This document shows positions 22,565 through 34,692 of a stretch of DNA of 64,000 nucleotides, piece by piece. The stretch spans positions 1,460,637 to 1,524,636 of the forward strand of contig CP137683.1 of NCBI GenBank assembly GCA_037976565.1. Reading direction: 5' to 3'. The translations under genes and the position numbers were made by a program. The notes below the pieces were generated by a model that ran no database searches, was not told the origin of the DNA, and worked only from the letters and a program-made list of their open reading frames with translations. Origin of the DNA: Mesocentrotus franciscanus. Lineage: Eukaryota > Echinodermata > Echinoidea > Camarodonta > Strongylocentrotidae. Every line of letters starts with the position of its first letter. The stretch's first letter is position 1.

Positions 22565-25500
22565 GAAGTTGCTTTAAGTGCTGGTCAACCTTACCACAAG
22601 CCAGATAAAATTGTCACAACATTCTCACCTATCCTACCTCACATTCTGCTTTGAGTGTGAAGCTAATGTGTTATTTCTGGTTTAGGCGTTATGTTAGAGC
22701 AGGGAGGTGAGACTCCCTGGTTGGAGCTACACAACAGAAACTAACTTCAAATGGACAGGAAGTCATACAGTACAAGAGACACAAGGCAGGCCAATACCAA
22801 GCACAAAATGCCACCACAAAATTACGCTCTCCTAGTTGATTGTTTTTACAGAGCTCTGTTTTGTCCCTTTAGATCAAGAGCAAAACAAGGCGACCAGCAA
22901 CTCCTTTCTTATGTTTAGAATCCTCTGTAACCAATATTATTGTGATCCAAGGACTAAAGATGGATCAATATTTGAGGATTGGTGTTGGAACAATGAAACG
23001 AGACAGTACTTTACAGACCGCAGCTGCTCGCGTGCTGGTCTTATTGTGAGAATAATAGACCTTTTGATAACTTTGATAAGCGCAGGAGAAAGTTGAATAG
23101 GTAATTTTGTGGTGAATTGTTACATTTCTTCGCACCTGTCCTACCTACTCAATATGCCTGACAACAGACCATAAACAGCACAGACAAATCCTACTTGTAT
23201 CTGGATGACTGGGTCTATTGTCGAATCTCAAGCCCTACATGTATTAGGCTGGGTGGGTTTATTGTCTTGTAGAGACTGATCCTGATAGTTGACAAACTGC
23301 AGCAGCATGCAGATTTATGACCTATTTTTTTTTCTTGAGTCTTGACTATCTATTTCTGAAGCAAATTTCAAGATTGATCGAGGCACTGCTTACATGTATG
23401 ACTGATTATCACCATGCCTTTATGAATCATGAGCCACAGCATGTGTGCTGCACTGGATATACATGTAAATCTACACCCTCAAAACTGAACATGGGCACAG
23501 AGTTAATGTGTCATAATTTATCAAATTCTTCCTCAGCCCTTTTATTTTGTACAGTGTTATCTGGCTACGTGATCCAAAGCTCCTTTCATTTACTTTCAGT
23601 TTATCTCTTATTAAAATAAATTTAAGAAATACAGTGACAATGTTGAACTACATTCAAATGCGAATAGGGAAAAAAGTTCTTTAGTGCGTACTATACCATC
23701 TACAGCAGTTATATATTCTTCATAAACACACACAGGCATTCATACCTAACATGGTGTTCAAAATGGACTGTCAAACAAGTACGATTAGATCATTGTGAGA
23801 CTCATTCATGACCATGACTTCAATTTCATTTTCGATTTCAAATGCAACACAAATACTATTGAAATTTGGATCAAGTCACCCTTGTTAAAACAGATATAAT
23901 CATTCCTCTGTCCTCAAAATCTCAATTCCCTATTAAACCCAGTCATTCAAGGGCAAGCAAGAGATTATTAAGTGGAGAAGGGTGGCACTTGAAAGAAAAT
24001 GCCCCCAATAGCTGAATTGAAACCACACTTACAATAAGACACCACTTCAAAAGCCCGTTTGACAGAACTTGTAGCAGTCTGTAAATTTAGTGGGCCATGA
24101 GCAATTTGCTTCCTGTGATCCCAAACCAAGATTGAAAGAGATATCTGAACATAACCTGGATTTTACCAAACCGCAAGTATGCAATCCCCTAACACAGGAC
24201 CTATAAATCTTCGAGTGTAACAACAGAAGCTTTTCACTTGGCCATTTGAGCTTGACAATGGTCTGTATTCTTTCTCCTAAGTCAAGTGACTCATAAATAG
24301 CCCCAGTGGAAGATTGGACCACTGTTTCCAATCAAAGCAAAGAAACACAGTCAAACCTCATTGACAGTCAGTCTCAGTCATAATGCTCCATTTCAATCAA
24401 ACTGGCACCTTTAAAAAACTTAGACCACGATATTGGCAGAATTCTACTTGAAGTATTTTTCATAAAGGGCATCTGTATTGAAATGTTACTTGGAGGGTCT
24501 TGTGTCCAGTGCGTACCACAATTTAGAATTGTTGGGTTTATAATAGAAGTTTCATGTCCACCTGGTCACTGTTAGCCCCCTCTATCATCTATGGACCTTT
24601 TAGCTAATACTTCAGGAGAAAATTGCTAAAAGTTTGATCATTTTTTTTCATGAATGGCCCAAAGTTATAGGCCTAGTACATTCTACAACATTGTATATTT
24701 TGACCTTTAAAAACAATAAAAGCCTGACATGATCGACATCATCTATGTAACAAAAAAATTAGGTTTTGAAACTCTTCAAACTTGCATACGTTTCCCTGAA
24801 CTTGAACCGCATAAAAAAGATTCAACATTCTGCAGAGGATTTTGTGGGAGAAGGAAAACAAATACACCGACCACCAACGGCCAGCTCATCTGAGCGAAAC
24901 TGGCACAGATGCCTGAGTCTGTTGGCCAGCGCCTGAAAGGAAAAACCTCAGGGACAATTTTGGGCACCCACATCAAACAGAGGCAAAAACAAGCAAATAG
25001 GAGTTGAAACCCTAGCCTATATGGGACCAGCAGCACTTGTAGACTCTTGTAACAGTATCGGTGACCAAATCTCTAAAGAATGCCACAAGTTTTGATCTCA
25101 GTCAGAATTAAAAAGAGAACAACATTGTGAAGTGAAAAGAGGAGGAGTGGAGGACGAACTCCAATTCTTCGAGGAATTTAATGGGAGAAGAATTTCCCAT
25201 ACTGAAAATTTAAAAAGCAAAGAGCTTTTACATTAAGGGGCATATTATTTTCAGTCGTGTCTGGCATGGGTACCGTACCACAACATCTTATTCTCATACT
25301 GATACTAATAATTATTCCCCACAAAAAATAAGCTCTATTCAAGAATATATCAATATCTTACAATTAAGAATTAAAATTTAAATGGGAGTTACAATAAGAA
25401 TTTATAATATACATAAAATATATCAATTCTAATTGCAACTGCCATTGATATGAAGTACAAGTCACTTTCAGAATGAAGTTGAAGATTTACCACTGTGCAA

Positions 25501-27834
25501 AAGATTTGTATGAATCCTTCAAAGGCTGCTTCATTGTGGTGTTATATCCAAGAAATTAGTGCAATCCAAGAGATGATTCCTGTCACAAAGAAGTACACAT
25601 AATAGTAGGTACACTATAATGAAGATATATCGATTGATATCACAAATACTAGGTGCTTCGATCCTTGGCTAGATGAACACAGTCAGATGATCGGCAAAAG
25701 TAGCAAAACTTGACCACTGTGCGAGAAAAGTAGCACACATTTGCTCCCTTCCCAATCTAGGGCTCATGTGGTAATGAGGGTTTGTACGATCTGCTCTGCT
25801 CTGCAGCTCAGCTCTGCTATCCTACTCACCCTCTGCTATACACGCACCGAGGATTGTGCATGCAAGGATTGGGCATTCCACCCTAGCTAGCTCTAAACTT
25901 TGTTGCTGGCCTTAGCTCAGGTGTTGACTCTTGCCTATAGCAATACACTACCCCATTTCTCAAGCGGTTCCTGTCAAGAGTGTGTGCATTCAGTGGAAGG
26001 GGCAACAGGAAACCCTTGCAAGATCACTGTTTGCTGCACCAAATACCCTCACACCACAAAACAGAGAGAGAGAGAGATGGATAGACAGAATGAGAACAAA
26101 AATGCATCCGTCCTTCAAAAACAAGTTTGACAGCGACTTACAAACCTTGACATACAAGGCGTGAGCCTCTTAAGGATCGTCTTCATTTCAAATTTTAATT
26201 CCTGGGATATTTTTAGAGCCTCTTGGTTGCCCAAAATATCACCCCTTTCCAGGATTTGTCAATGTGGAAGTACATAATTACTCTCCTATGTGCTCAAGTA
26301 GTTTCGATCAAATATTTTCCTGACTCCTCACTCCTGCCAGAACCCAACAACCACACAGGTCTACAGCCTACAGGCATGACAGACAGGACAGAGACAAAGG
26401 GCTCAAAGCAACTTTGTGCTGCAAAATAAAACCCCTGTACATTAATTTCTCTTAATATGCAAAATTTAAACTACCAAATAAAAAATTAAATTTCTAGATG
26501 TGGCCCTTCGAGTAAAAAACATTCTTATCTGTCCTGGGTCTCTAAAATATTTGAATCAGAAACAAATCAAAAGAGTTAGGGGATGACTTGAATACAAAGG
26601 AATTATAAACACTAACATGGATGCAGTCCAAACGGACCACTGAAATTTCGCTCCAGATCCAAAAATATCAAAACATAAAATATGCAAACGGACTAAACAT
26701 TTTTCACCTTGAGAATAATTTCAGCTTGGAGCCCTGCAGAGCCCTGAAAACCTGGCAAAGAACATTTTACATTAAACTGTATGGTGCATGGGATGAAAGA
26801 AAAGCTGAAAGGTAAACAAGTCCAACTATTAAACGATCTGGATCCTTTTACAGTCAATTCCAATTACCATCAAAAGGGTTTCATTCTGAAAGCAAGAACC
26901 CAGACATGAATCGGCCAAAACAGGACGCAGTGAGGGAAAGGACAGACTATTTCAACCAATCCAGATCCCCCCTCCACATACACACAATTTTTGTTCTTTT
27001 TCATTTATTCTTCCCTTCTCCTCTACCCTTCTACTTTCTTCCTATGTTTTCCTTATTTGTCCTCTCTTCTTTTCTTGCTAACATATGTTCTATCTGTCCT
27101 AGCTGTAGGCCACAATGTATATTCCTACCTTCCTCTCTTCATCTTTCTCTTTCGTTCTCTTTCTCTCCAAAAAGTCATGACTTAAGACCTTCCCCAAAAG
27201 AGTACCGGTATAAAATATTCTACGGAATAAGCATAGAAATTTCAAGCAAAACTATTTTTTCTAATGTTTTAGAACAAAATTTGAATTGTTCTCTTTTGAA
27301 ATGGTGTTATATCATACCACCAAAAGTGAAGGCATTTTAATTTCTTATAAGAGCAGTTAGAATATTGTCAAACAAGCACTTAATCCATGTTTTTTGTTAT
27401 AAATAGGCCTACATGTACAACAGCAGGCTTCCCATGCATGAGTCAAGGGATAAAATATAACCTTTATCTCCTGATATGCCGTTAAACGATGGTAATGTTT
27501 ATGGATAAAAACAGTTTTCTGTCAGAGAACCGGAGAGGAAGTGATAATTTAAACTTGAAACGTGACAACTAGGACATACTCTTGTTTTTGCATCGCTAGA
27601 CGGGGACGTTAAGAGAAAGAGAGAAGGGATAGATAGATGCATGACAGAATGGTGATGTCATATATTTTTGCATAAATTTCCTGTTGCGGCCTAGCGGATA
27701 AGCCAGAGAGGAAAACATAGATTCTGATGAAATAACATAATGAAATTACAAAATCCCATACTATGGTTGCCAAAGGTTATTGTGAACATATGTAAAGGAT
27801 ATACAAAGTACGTAATAGCAGCCATTAAAGGGAA
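22565..27834. other. Non-coding DNA, no gene seen
   Basis: AT-rich sequence. An 86-codon frame at 22836-23096 and frames at 24776-25036 (minus) and 26906-27340 are the longest, but none carries a recognisable domain. The last runs through a pyrimidine-rich low-complexity tract (26985-27175). CTCTG/GCTCAG repeats occur near 25791-25820. No element boundaries were found. Confidence 0.5.
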
Positions 27835-28171
27835 CCAAAACCCTCATCCTATTAAAAGTTACCTTTATTGTAAAGTTTAAACGATTTGAATAAGATTAGT
27901 GAAAAATTGAACAAAATCAGGCAAGGTATAAGGAAGTTAAAGCTAAAGAAATAACTTGTCACCAGAGGGCGATATTTAATTTGGACAACTCTCCATGCTT
28001 TCTGATCATGGAATTTCATGTTTTTCCTTCTTTCTTGTGATTGAGATAATCTACTCCCCTGAAAACAAGATATAGAATGCAGAATGATATTCTACTTCAC
28101 ATTTTATGAAGTCGGATATTGAACACAAATGAATACGAAGAAAATGAAAGAATTGTGAAATTCCATGATCA
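27835..28171. mobile_element. Partial TTAA-type MITE with internal fold-back
   Basis: A TTAAAGGGAACCAAAACCC terminus at 27835-27853 resembles the other TTAAAG-ended elements in the window. Inside, TGATCATGGAATTTC at 28003-28017 is repeated in perfect inversion at 28157-28171 (15 bp). I could not find a matching right TIR, so the right edge is given only as the end of the inverted repeat and may lie further on. Confidence 0.45.
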
Positions 28172-30980
28172 AGCACATCCAAATGCCTCAGTCAAAATGG
28201 AAAGTACAGACATTATTAATTGAAAAATCAATACATTTGGTGAGTGAAAGATCTAAGACATTGTCAATTTAGAGTGTGTCAATTTAGAGAAATGTTTATA
28301 AAACTAGTATAACGAATCAAATTGATGTAGATACTCTGTTCTACAATGTTTTATCTTATTATGATGATATTCATCAATATAGATAGAATGTTAAAGATCT
28401 ATAAATATAAAATTTATTTTTAAAAAAAATTATCAGTAAGATTTTTGCAATTAAGTGAATCAAGCTTAGAATAAGAAACATATCATCAACAATTGCCAAA
28501 ACATGCATCAAAAATAAATCAATGATAAATATGTGATTTCAGGAATATACACAAATTCCAGGGTGAAAAGTTCAGGGTTGTAACCCCCTCCATAGGTGTA
28601 TTCAAAAGTATGAAATTGAGGAAATAAAATCTTGGAGGGCTTTCCTTTTAGCTCGTTTGATTTTTACAAACAGTGCACATTACCTTTAATTCTCCCTATA
28701 GGAAATCAGCTGAGGTAACGATGGTAATAGATAATTGCTCTTCACCACATTGGTTCAAAGCCTCATACTGGAAATGATTAGAGACGTAGAAGCAGAGTGA
28801 TTGAAAGTGACATTGGTTAATCACAGAGTATCTGGAGTCTGTGAGAATCATACTTTTTACATTTGCACACAGGAAGCTGAAATGTTGCAAAATCATTCTT
28901 GCTTGGAAAATTGTTAATTCAGGTTACTAAATCTCTCTCAAGTTTTTTTGTGTATTTTTTGTTTTTGTTTTTGTTTTCCCCCCATTTTTCTCTATTTCTT
29001 TCTTGTTTTACTCTCTCTCTGTCTCTCATGCTCTGCATAGATATAGGGACATCAGATATCTAGTGTCAGTCATGTTGTTGTTCTTTTCTTTATTAAGTGC
29101 CTTTGACTTTGTGTGTCTCTCTTTTATTTCACTGTGCCCTCTCTTCTTTCTCTCTCTATCTCTCTTCTCATTTTCTTTTAACAAGCCAATCATTTATCAA
29201 TATCTGCCAATATAGGCTGGGAGCGTGAACCCTGAACAATCCTTCCATTTCTCAATACAAAACAGTATCTCTTCCAAATCAGGCCTCCAACACCGCAACA
29301 TCCACCCATATAACCCTTTTCTATGCCCCTACACTCTCCAAAGTCTGATTTCTATACCAAGAATTAGAATCACAAACTTTCTTGGGATAGTGACTTCAAG
29401 GATTCCGCCAATATTCATCCTCAAAAAAGGCTCAAATTCAACATCCAACCCAACTTCATCGCTTACATACCAAGAGCATACATAGCCAAGCAAGGGTTGA
29501 TAAATACCTTGTAATTGGCCAGCAAACACACACACTACAGCATGACAGGCCAGGCAGGACTCAGGAGCATGACTGCTTGGGATACTACAATTGAACCTCC
29601 GGAAGTCGTCCCATAATTTTACAAGATACATTGTGACAGTTGAAATGAGATGGGTACTGCCCACTTGGCAGTGTTAGTAGTAAACAAATGCTTAATCATC
29701 TTGCCAATATATACAGTCATACAAGCCAAGATGTGTTTACATTAGCCTAACTTTCAGGATCTCTACAATTCCTTTGTTTTCCTTCAATTTCATCGCCAAA
29801 TCCATCTTCTTTATGACAATGTAGGCCTACTATATGATGAAGAGTATAGCCTAGGAATCAATAGCTCAATAATAAAACTTACTATTATTGGATATCATGA
29901 GGCATACGATATATACATGTACATGTAGTGTACCCTAGCCCTTACAATAAATGATTGAATTCATTATTGTTTGATTGATTGAGTTGAAATTAAATTTGTG
30001 TTTTCTATACCATATTTGCAAGATGTCGCCAAATGAACAGTAAATAAACTAATAAGTACAATTGAATTCTTCTTATGCACCATCTCTGCTTTGTAGATGA
30101 AAAATGCATCCTACATTCAAGCCAAGCTGTAGTCTCCAAAGCACAGACTGCAATCTGGCATTTCATTGAGTCTTGAGTGAAGCATAATCCAAAGTCAGTT
30201 ATAGCCTATGGGGAGCAGTCAACCATGCCACTCTGCATAGTTTTACACTCCAGACTCTCTATAACCTATTACAACTAACAAGGCTTTGCGCCCACCTGCA
30301 AACTAGCCAATCTGCATGGGCCTGGCTGGTTTGTGTTAGTAAGCTACAAGTGTACAGCTAGTGGGTTTCTGCATGGACTAATATACGGGCTGAATCATGA
30401 GCTATTCCAATTTTCTTGGCAAATTACGAAGTCACCGGTATTGACGAAGCAGAATGCCTGGGAAAGATATTACATGGTTGACTTGAGGCATAATCCCAAA
30501 ACCAGGCCACAGAAGGGAAAATAGGAACAGAGGGTAAGAAAAGAGAAGGAATCAAATGAGAGAAACAAAGAGCTGGGGTGGTGATGGGGAGAGGGGGGCA
30601 CTGACAAGTTGGGAATGAACATTGCGTCATTTGCGTGCATGAATTTACAGATGCCCTGCACAAGAGCTTGGCACGAGCTTGGCAAGAGTAAGACCAAATT
30701 TTTGTGGCAAAAGTAGGATGGTGATGTCATTTGTAAAAGATGTAAGCCTTCAGGCCGGCCTACAGACTACAGTTTATGTCATTGTTAGCCATTAAAACCA
30801 AGACAATATGAAAAGATTCATCTTTCGACTTCATTCTCAATTTAGCATCTGCAAATTAGTCAATAAACTAATTTCTTCGACCTTGAGCTACTTTTGTTAA
30901 TATATCACATTTGATTTCCTTGATATCCGAAGATCCAAAGAAAATAATGGGACAAAATGGGTGCAGGCAGCTTCATGTAA
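28172..30980. other. Non-coding DNA, no gene seen
   Basis: Contains a T/G-rich stretch at 28940-29000, a pyrimidine-rich stretch to 29175 and otherwise featureless AT-rich DNA. Frames up to 111 codons (29329-29664, minus) overlap frames on the other strand and show no domain. Confidence 0.5.
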
Positions 30981-31092
30981 TCAGGTGGGCTGTATATAAT
31001 ACAGACCACCTTATGTTTTCGTTAGAATTGCCTTTATCAGGTGGGCTGTATATAATACAGACCACCTTATGTTTTCGTTAGAATTGCCTTTA
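30981..31092 (+). repeat. Doubled 56-bp 5' terminus containing a hairpin
   Basis: A 56-bp unit at 30981-31036 is repeated without change at 31037-31092. Each unit carries AGGTGGGCTGTAT and ATACAGACCACCT separated by ATA: a 13-bp stem with one mismatch. The doubling places two potential 5' termini side by side. Confidence 0.85.
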
Positions 31093-32310
31093 TTTATTTA
31101 TTATTATTTATTTATTTTTCTTATTTCCAATCACTTTTTTGTTAGCAAGATAACTTAAAAATGGCAAGATCAAATGCCTTGAAATTTGGCATACATATGT
31201 ATAGGCATATGGAAAAATCAAAATAACGTTTTCAACCTTGACCTTGACTGATGACGTCATCTAGGCGCCATTTTGTAAAATTTTCTGAAAATCTACTCAT
31301 GATCATATCTTCATAACGAAAAGTCGTTTTCATTCATATTTATCATGATCAAGGTCAATATCCGTCCGGTCAATTTCAGGTCAAAAACGCGCGCGCGTAC
31401 GTCCGCGCGTTAGCGCGCGCAAAATTTCAAAATGTTCCAAATCGTCTCAAATTCATTTTGCATACGTTTCAGGCCATTTTAAGCATTTTATAAAAATCGC
31501 GCACACGCACATGCGCGCGTTTTCGCGCGTTACACCATTACACAACATAGAATCGCCATTTTTTTCCTTCATGATATTTCCCATATTTTTCGAACAATTT
31601 GATACCATGTTTATCTCTTTATGATCATTAATAACAAGATGAGCGTCCATTCAAGATAAATGTCCGTGCGCGCGAGCTCTTGTAATACATAGCATATATG
31701 GGCAAAAACATGCCTATACAAAATTCATTGTAACTCTTCAGAATGGATGGGAACTCCCAATTTTTTTCATATTTGGATAGATTATGAGTCGGAGATATGA
31801 TTTCATGTCTCATTTGACCCTCAATTAACTCATGACGTCATCATAATGGCCTCCGAACTCAAAATTTCAATTTGCATATTATGACGTCAGCATATTTTTG
31901 GAAAATTGATTGTATCTCTGTAAATATTGATCGATTTTCTTCCAAATTTTGATATGTTCTAGCTGAGACAATTTTCTACAAATGCAGTTGCCACGATTTT
32001 TCATTTTGACAAAGGCATCATGGCGTATTTTTGCGATTAAAGGAGGCATGTCAATTTTCCACATTTTGCGTGTATTCTCTATGGGACATGACTTTTTCTC
32101 AAAACTGGATTCTACATTCCAGTCTTTTTGAGCAATATCTCCGTCGTTTTAGTTTTGTTTTTGCTGAGCTTCGAGTATGTTGTAGCTGAGACAATAAGCT
32201 ATCACAAGTGTGCCCTTTATTTTTCGATCAGATGCCGGGATCATGCTCATATTTCACTTGCAAAGTGGGATTTGAGAATTCCATTTTCCGTTCACGTGTA
32301 ATGTCTATGG

Positions 32311-32399
32311 GATTATTTTGGTATAGTGGTCATAGCACTTGCCTCCCATTCCGGCGACCCAAGTTCGATTCCTGGTGGGTCAATTTTTTTTTTTTTTTT
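32311..32399 (+). tRNA. tRNA-like pol III unit in copy 1 (pseudo-tRNA, Gly-like)
   Basis: TGGTATAGTGG (32319-32329) is a perfect A-box (TRGYNNARNNG), and AGTTCGATTCC (32362-32372) is a B-box with one mismatch at correct tRNA spacing. The T-arm pairs CCAAG with CCTGG (one A-C mismatch) around TTCGATT. The centre CGCCTCCCA-like stretch (TTGCCTCCCATT) resembles tRNA-Gly(CCC), but the anticodon stem is poorly paired. The acceptor is weak (GATT against GGTC ends). Sixteen T at 32384-32399 follow, which would terminate pol III. It is probably a degenerate tRNA or SINE head captured by the element, not a working tRNA. Confidence 0.5.
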
Positions 32400-32850
32400 G
32401 CCGTCGTTTTGAATTTGATTTTATGATCTTCTTCGACTATTATAACATATTATCATATACTATCACAAACAATGTAATAAAATGCCTAATTTTGCGTGTT
32501 ATATCTATGGGAGAAATATGTCAATCGTTTGAGTACAACCTTATGGGAAATCTGAGTCCTTGTCGTGTATTAATTTTTTATTCATAGTTGGATAGAGTAT
32601 GAGTCGGAGATATGATTTCTTATAAAAACAAAATCTAGAAAATGCATATTTCATTTTGATATTTAGATTTGAGGGTCAAAGGTCAAATATACTGTACATG
32701 GTTTCTCTAAAACCATGCATTGTATAGACTTGAAATTTGGCACACTAATAGACCTGAATAAGAGGATTATTAAAAAAAATAAGGTCAAATTATGCCAATG
32801 TTATCTTAACTACTTAGTATGTCACTAAACATGTGTGGCATGCACTTGGA

Positions 32851-32893
32851 ACAGCCCACCTATACTTGTTATTAACAAGTATTACATGTCTAG
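32851..32893 (+). repeat. Helitron-like 3' terminus, copy 1
   Basis: ACAGCCCACCT (32851-32861), then a perfect 9-bp hairpin ATACTTGTT-ATT-AACAAGTAT (32862-32882), 7 nt, and CTAG at 32890-32893 with T next. Confidence 0.8.
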
Positions 32894-34116
32894 TTATTTA
32901 TTTATTTATTTCTTTATTTTTCTTATTTCCACCCACTTTTTGTTAGCAAGATAACTTGAAAATGGCTCAATCAAATGCCTTGAAATTTGTCACACATATG
33001 TATAGGCATATGGACAAAGCAAAATAAGGTTTTCAACCTTGACCTTGACTGATGACGTCATCTAGGCGCCATTTTGTAAAATTTTCTGAAAATCTACTCA
33101 TGATCATATCTTCATAACGAAAAGTCGTTTCTCATTCATATTTATCATGATCAAGGTCAATATCCGTCCGGTCAATTTCAGGTCAAAAACGCGCGCATGC
33201 GTACGTCCGCGCGTAGCGCGCGCAAAATTTCAAAATGCTCAAAATCGTCTCAAATTCATTTTGGATACGTTTCAGGCCATTTTAAGCATTTTATAAAAAT
33301 CGCGCACACGCACATGCGCGCGTTTTCGCGCGTAACACCATTACACAACATAGAATCGCCATTTTTTTTCTTTCATGATATTTCCCATATTTTTTTGAAC
33401 AATTTGATACCATGTTTATCTCTTTAATGACCATTAATAACAAGATGAGCGTCCATTCAAGATAAATGTCCGTGCGCGCGAGCTCTTGTAATACATAGCA
33501 TATATGGGCAAAAACATGCCTATACAAAATTGATTGTAACTCTTCAGAATGGATGAGAACTCCCAATTTTTTTCATATTTGGATAGATTATGAGTCGGAG
33601 ATATGATTTCATGTCTCATTTGACCCTCAATTAACTCATGACGTCATCATAATGGCCTCCGAACTCAAAATTTCAATTTGCATATTATGACGTCAGCATA
33701 TTTTTGGAAAATTGATTGTATCTCTGTAAATATTGATCGATTTTCTTCCAAATTTTGATATGTTCTAGCTGAGACAATTCTCTACAAATGCAGTCACCAC
33801 GATTTTTCATTTTGACAAAGGCATCATGGCGTATTTTTGCGATTAAAGGAGGCATGTCAATTTTTCACATTTTGCGTGTATTCTCTATGGGACATGACTT
33901 TTTTCAAAACTGGATTCTACATTCCCGTCTTTCGCGAGCAATATCTCCGTCGTTTTAGTTTTGTTTTCGCTGAGCTTCGAGTATGTTGTAGCTGAGACAA
34001 TAAGCTATCACAATGTGCCCTTTATTTTTCGATCAGATGCCGGGATCATGCTCATATTTCACTTGCAAAGTGGGATTTGAGAATTCCATTTTCCGTTCAC
34101 GTGTAATGTCTATGTG

Positions 34117-34199
34117 GATTATTTTGGTATAGTGGTCATAGCACTTGCCTCCCATTCCGGCGACCCAAGTTCGATTCCTGGTGGGTCTTTTTTTTTTTT
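34117..34199 (+). tRNA. tRNA-like pol III unit in copy 2 (pseudo-tRNA, Gly-like)
   Basis: Same unit as in copy 1: A-box at 34125-34135, B-box at 34168-34178, and a T12 run at 34188-34199 directly after the GGGTC acceptor end. Both boxes are unchanged between the copies, but so is most of the surrounding sequence, so this does not show selection. Confidence 0.5.
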
Positions 34200-34649
34200 G
34201 CCGTCGTTTTGAATTTGATTTTATGATCTTCTTCGACTATTATAACATATTATCATATACTATCACAAACAATGTAATAAAATGCCTAATTTTGCGTGTT
34301 ATATCTATGGGAGAAATATGTCAATCGTTTGAGAACAACCTTATGGGAAATCTGAGTCCTTGTCGTGTATTAATTTTTTATTCATAGTTGGATAGAGTAT
34401 GAGTCGGAGATATGATTTCTTATAAAAACAAAATCTAGAAAATGCATATTTAATTTTGATATTTAGATTTGAGGGTCAAAGGTCAAATATACTGTACATG
34501 GTTTCTCTAAAACCATGCATCGTATAGACTAGAAATTTGGCACACTAATAGACCTGAATAAGAGGATTATCTCAAAAATAAGGTCAAATCATGCCAATGT
34601 TATATTAACTACTGAGTATGTCACTAAACATGTGTGGCATGCACTTGGA

Positions 34650-34692
34650 ACAGCCCACCTATACTTGTTATTAACAAGTATTACATATCTAG
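34650..34692 (+). repeat. Helitron-like 3' terminus, copy 2
   Basis: The same arrangement as copy 1: ACAGCCCACCT (34650-34660), the 9-bp hairpin (34661-34681), 7 nt and CTAG at 34689-34692, followed by TTTC of the flank. Confidence 0.8.

Larger units (their letters stand above)
31093..32893 (+). repeat. Helitron-like array, copy 1 of 1.8-kb unit
   Basis: (TTTA)n, then GTTAGCAAGATAACTT at 31141 and the body, ending at CTAG. The body has TGACGTCA palindromes (about 31253, 31833; related TGACGTCAG near 31881), CpG-dense GCGC/CGCG blocks (31387-31422, 31498-31530, 31661-31678), and repeated modules in diverged form: GAGTCGGAGATATGATTTC (31786 and 32601), TAGCTGAGACAAT (31959 and 32182) and CTATGGGA (32080, 32305, 32506). 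Short frames here are not conserved coding. Confidence 0.85.
30981..34692 (+). mobile_element. Tandem Helitron/Helentron-like non-autonomous element
   Basis: Starts with TCAGGTGGGCTG after an A (30980) and ends twice with a hairpin, 7 nt and CTAG followed by T (32890-32893 and 34689-34692), as expected for rolling-circle Helitrons (5' TC, 3' hairpin then CTRR, insertion between A and T). AGGTGGGCTGT near the 5' end matches ACAGCCCACCT located 28-38 nt inside each 3' end. These asymmetric inverted repeats are a Helentron/Helitron2 feature. The body is two direct copies of 1.8 kb with a (TTTA)n tract at each start. Only copy 1 has the 5' terminus, itself doubled as 56-bp repeats. No Rep or helicase is encoded, so movement must depend on an autonomous partner. 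Termini are seen directly; the superfamily call is inference. Confidence 0.72.
32894..34692 (+). repeat. Helitron-like array, copy 2 of 1.8-kb unit
   Basis: A near-identical direct repeat of copy 1: corresponding points are 1799-1801 bp apart (GTTAGCAAG 31141 and 32942; CTAG 32890 and 34689). It begins with (TTAT)n directly after the CTAG of copy 1 and lacks the AGGTGGGCTGT 5' terminus. Differences from copy 1 are mostly single bases and homopolymer lengths, so the duplication is recent. Confidence 0.88.

Noticed and set aside
22836..23096. 86-codon Cys/Trp-containing frame downstream of the LINE
   Set aside because: No signal peptide or known cysteine framework could be defended; neighbouring sequence shows no exon structure.
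31453..34387. Paired short frames repeated in both 1.8-kb units (for example 31628-31813 and 33434-33619)
   Set aside because: Their conservation follows from recent duplication of the whole unit. They do not resemble Rep, helicase or any other known protein, and frameshifts between units are tolerated.
30981..34692. LTR retrotransposon interpretation of the 1.8-kb direct repeats
   Set aside because: The repeats are contiguous with no internal coding region, no TG...CA ends, primer-binding site or polypurine tract; the hairpin-CTAG ends fit a rolling-circle element better.
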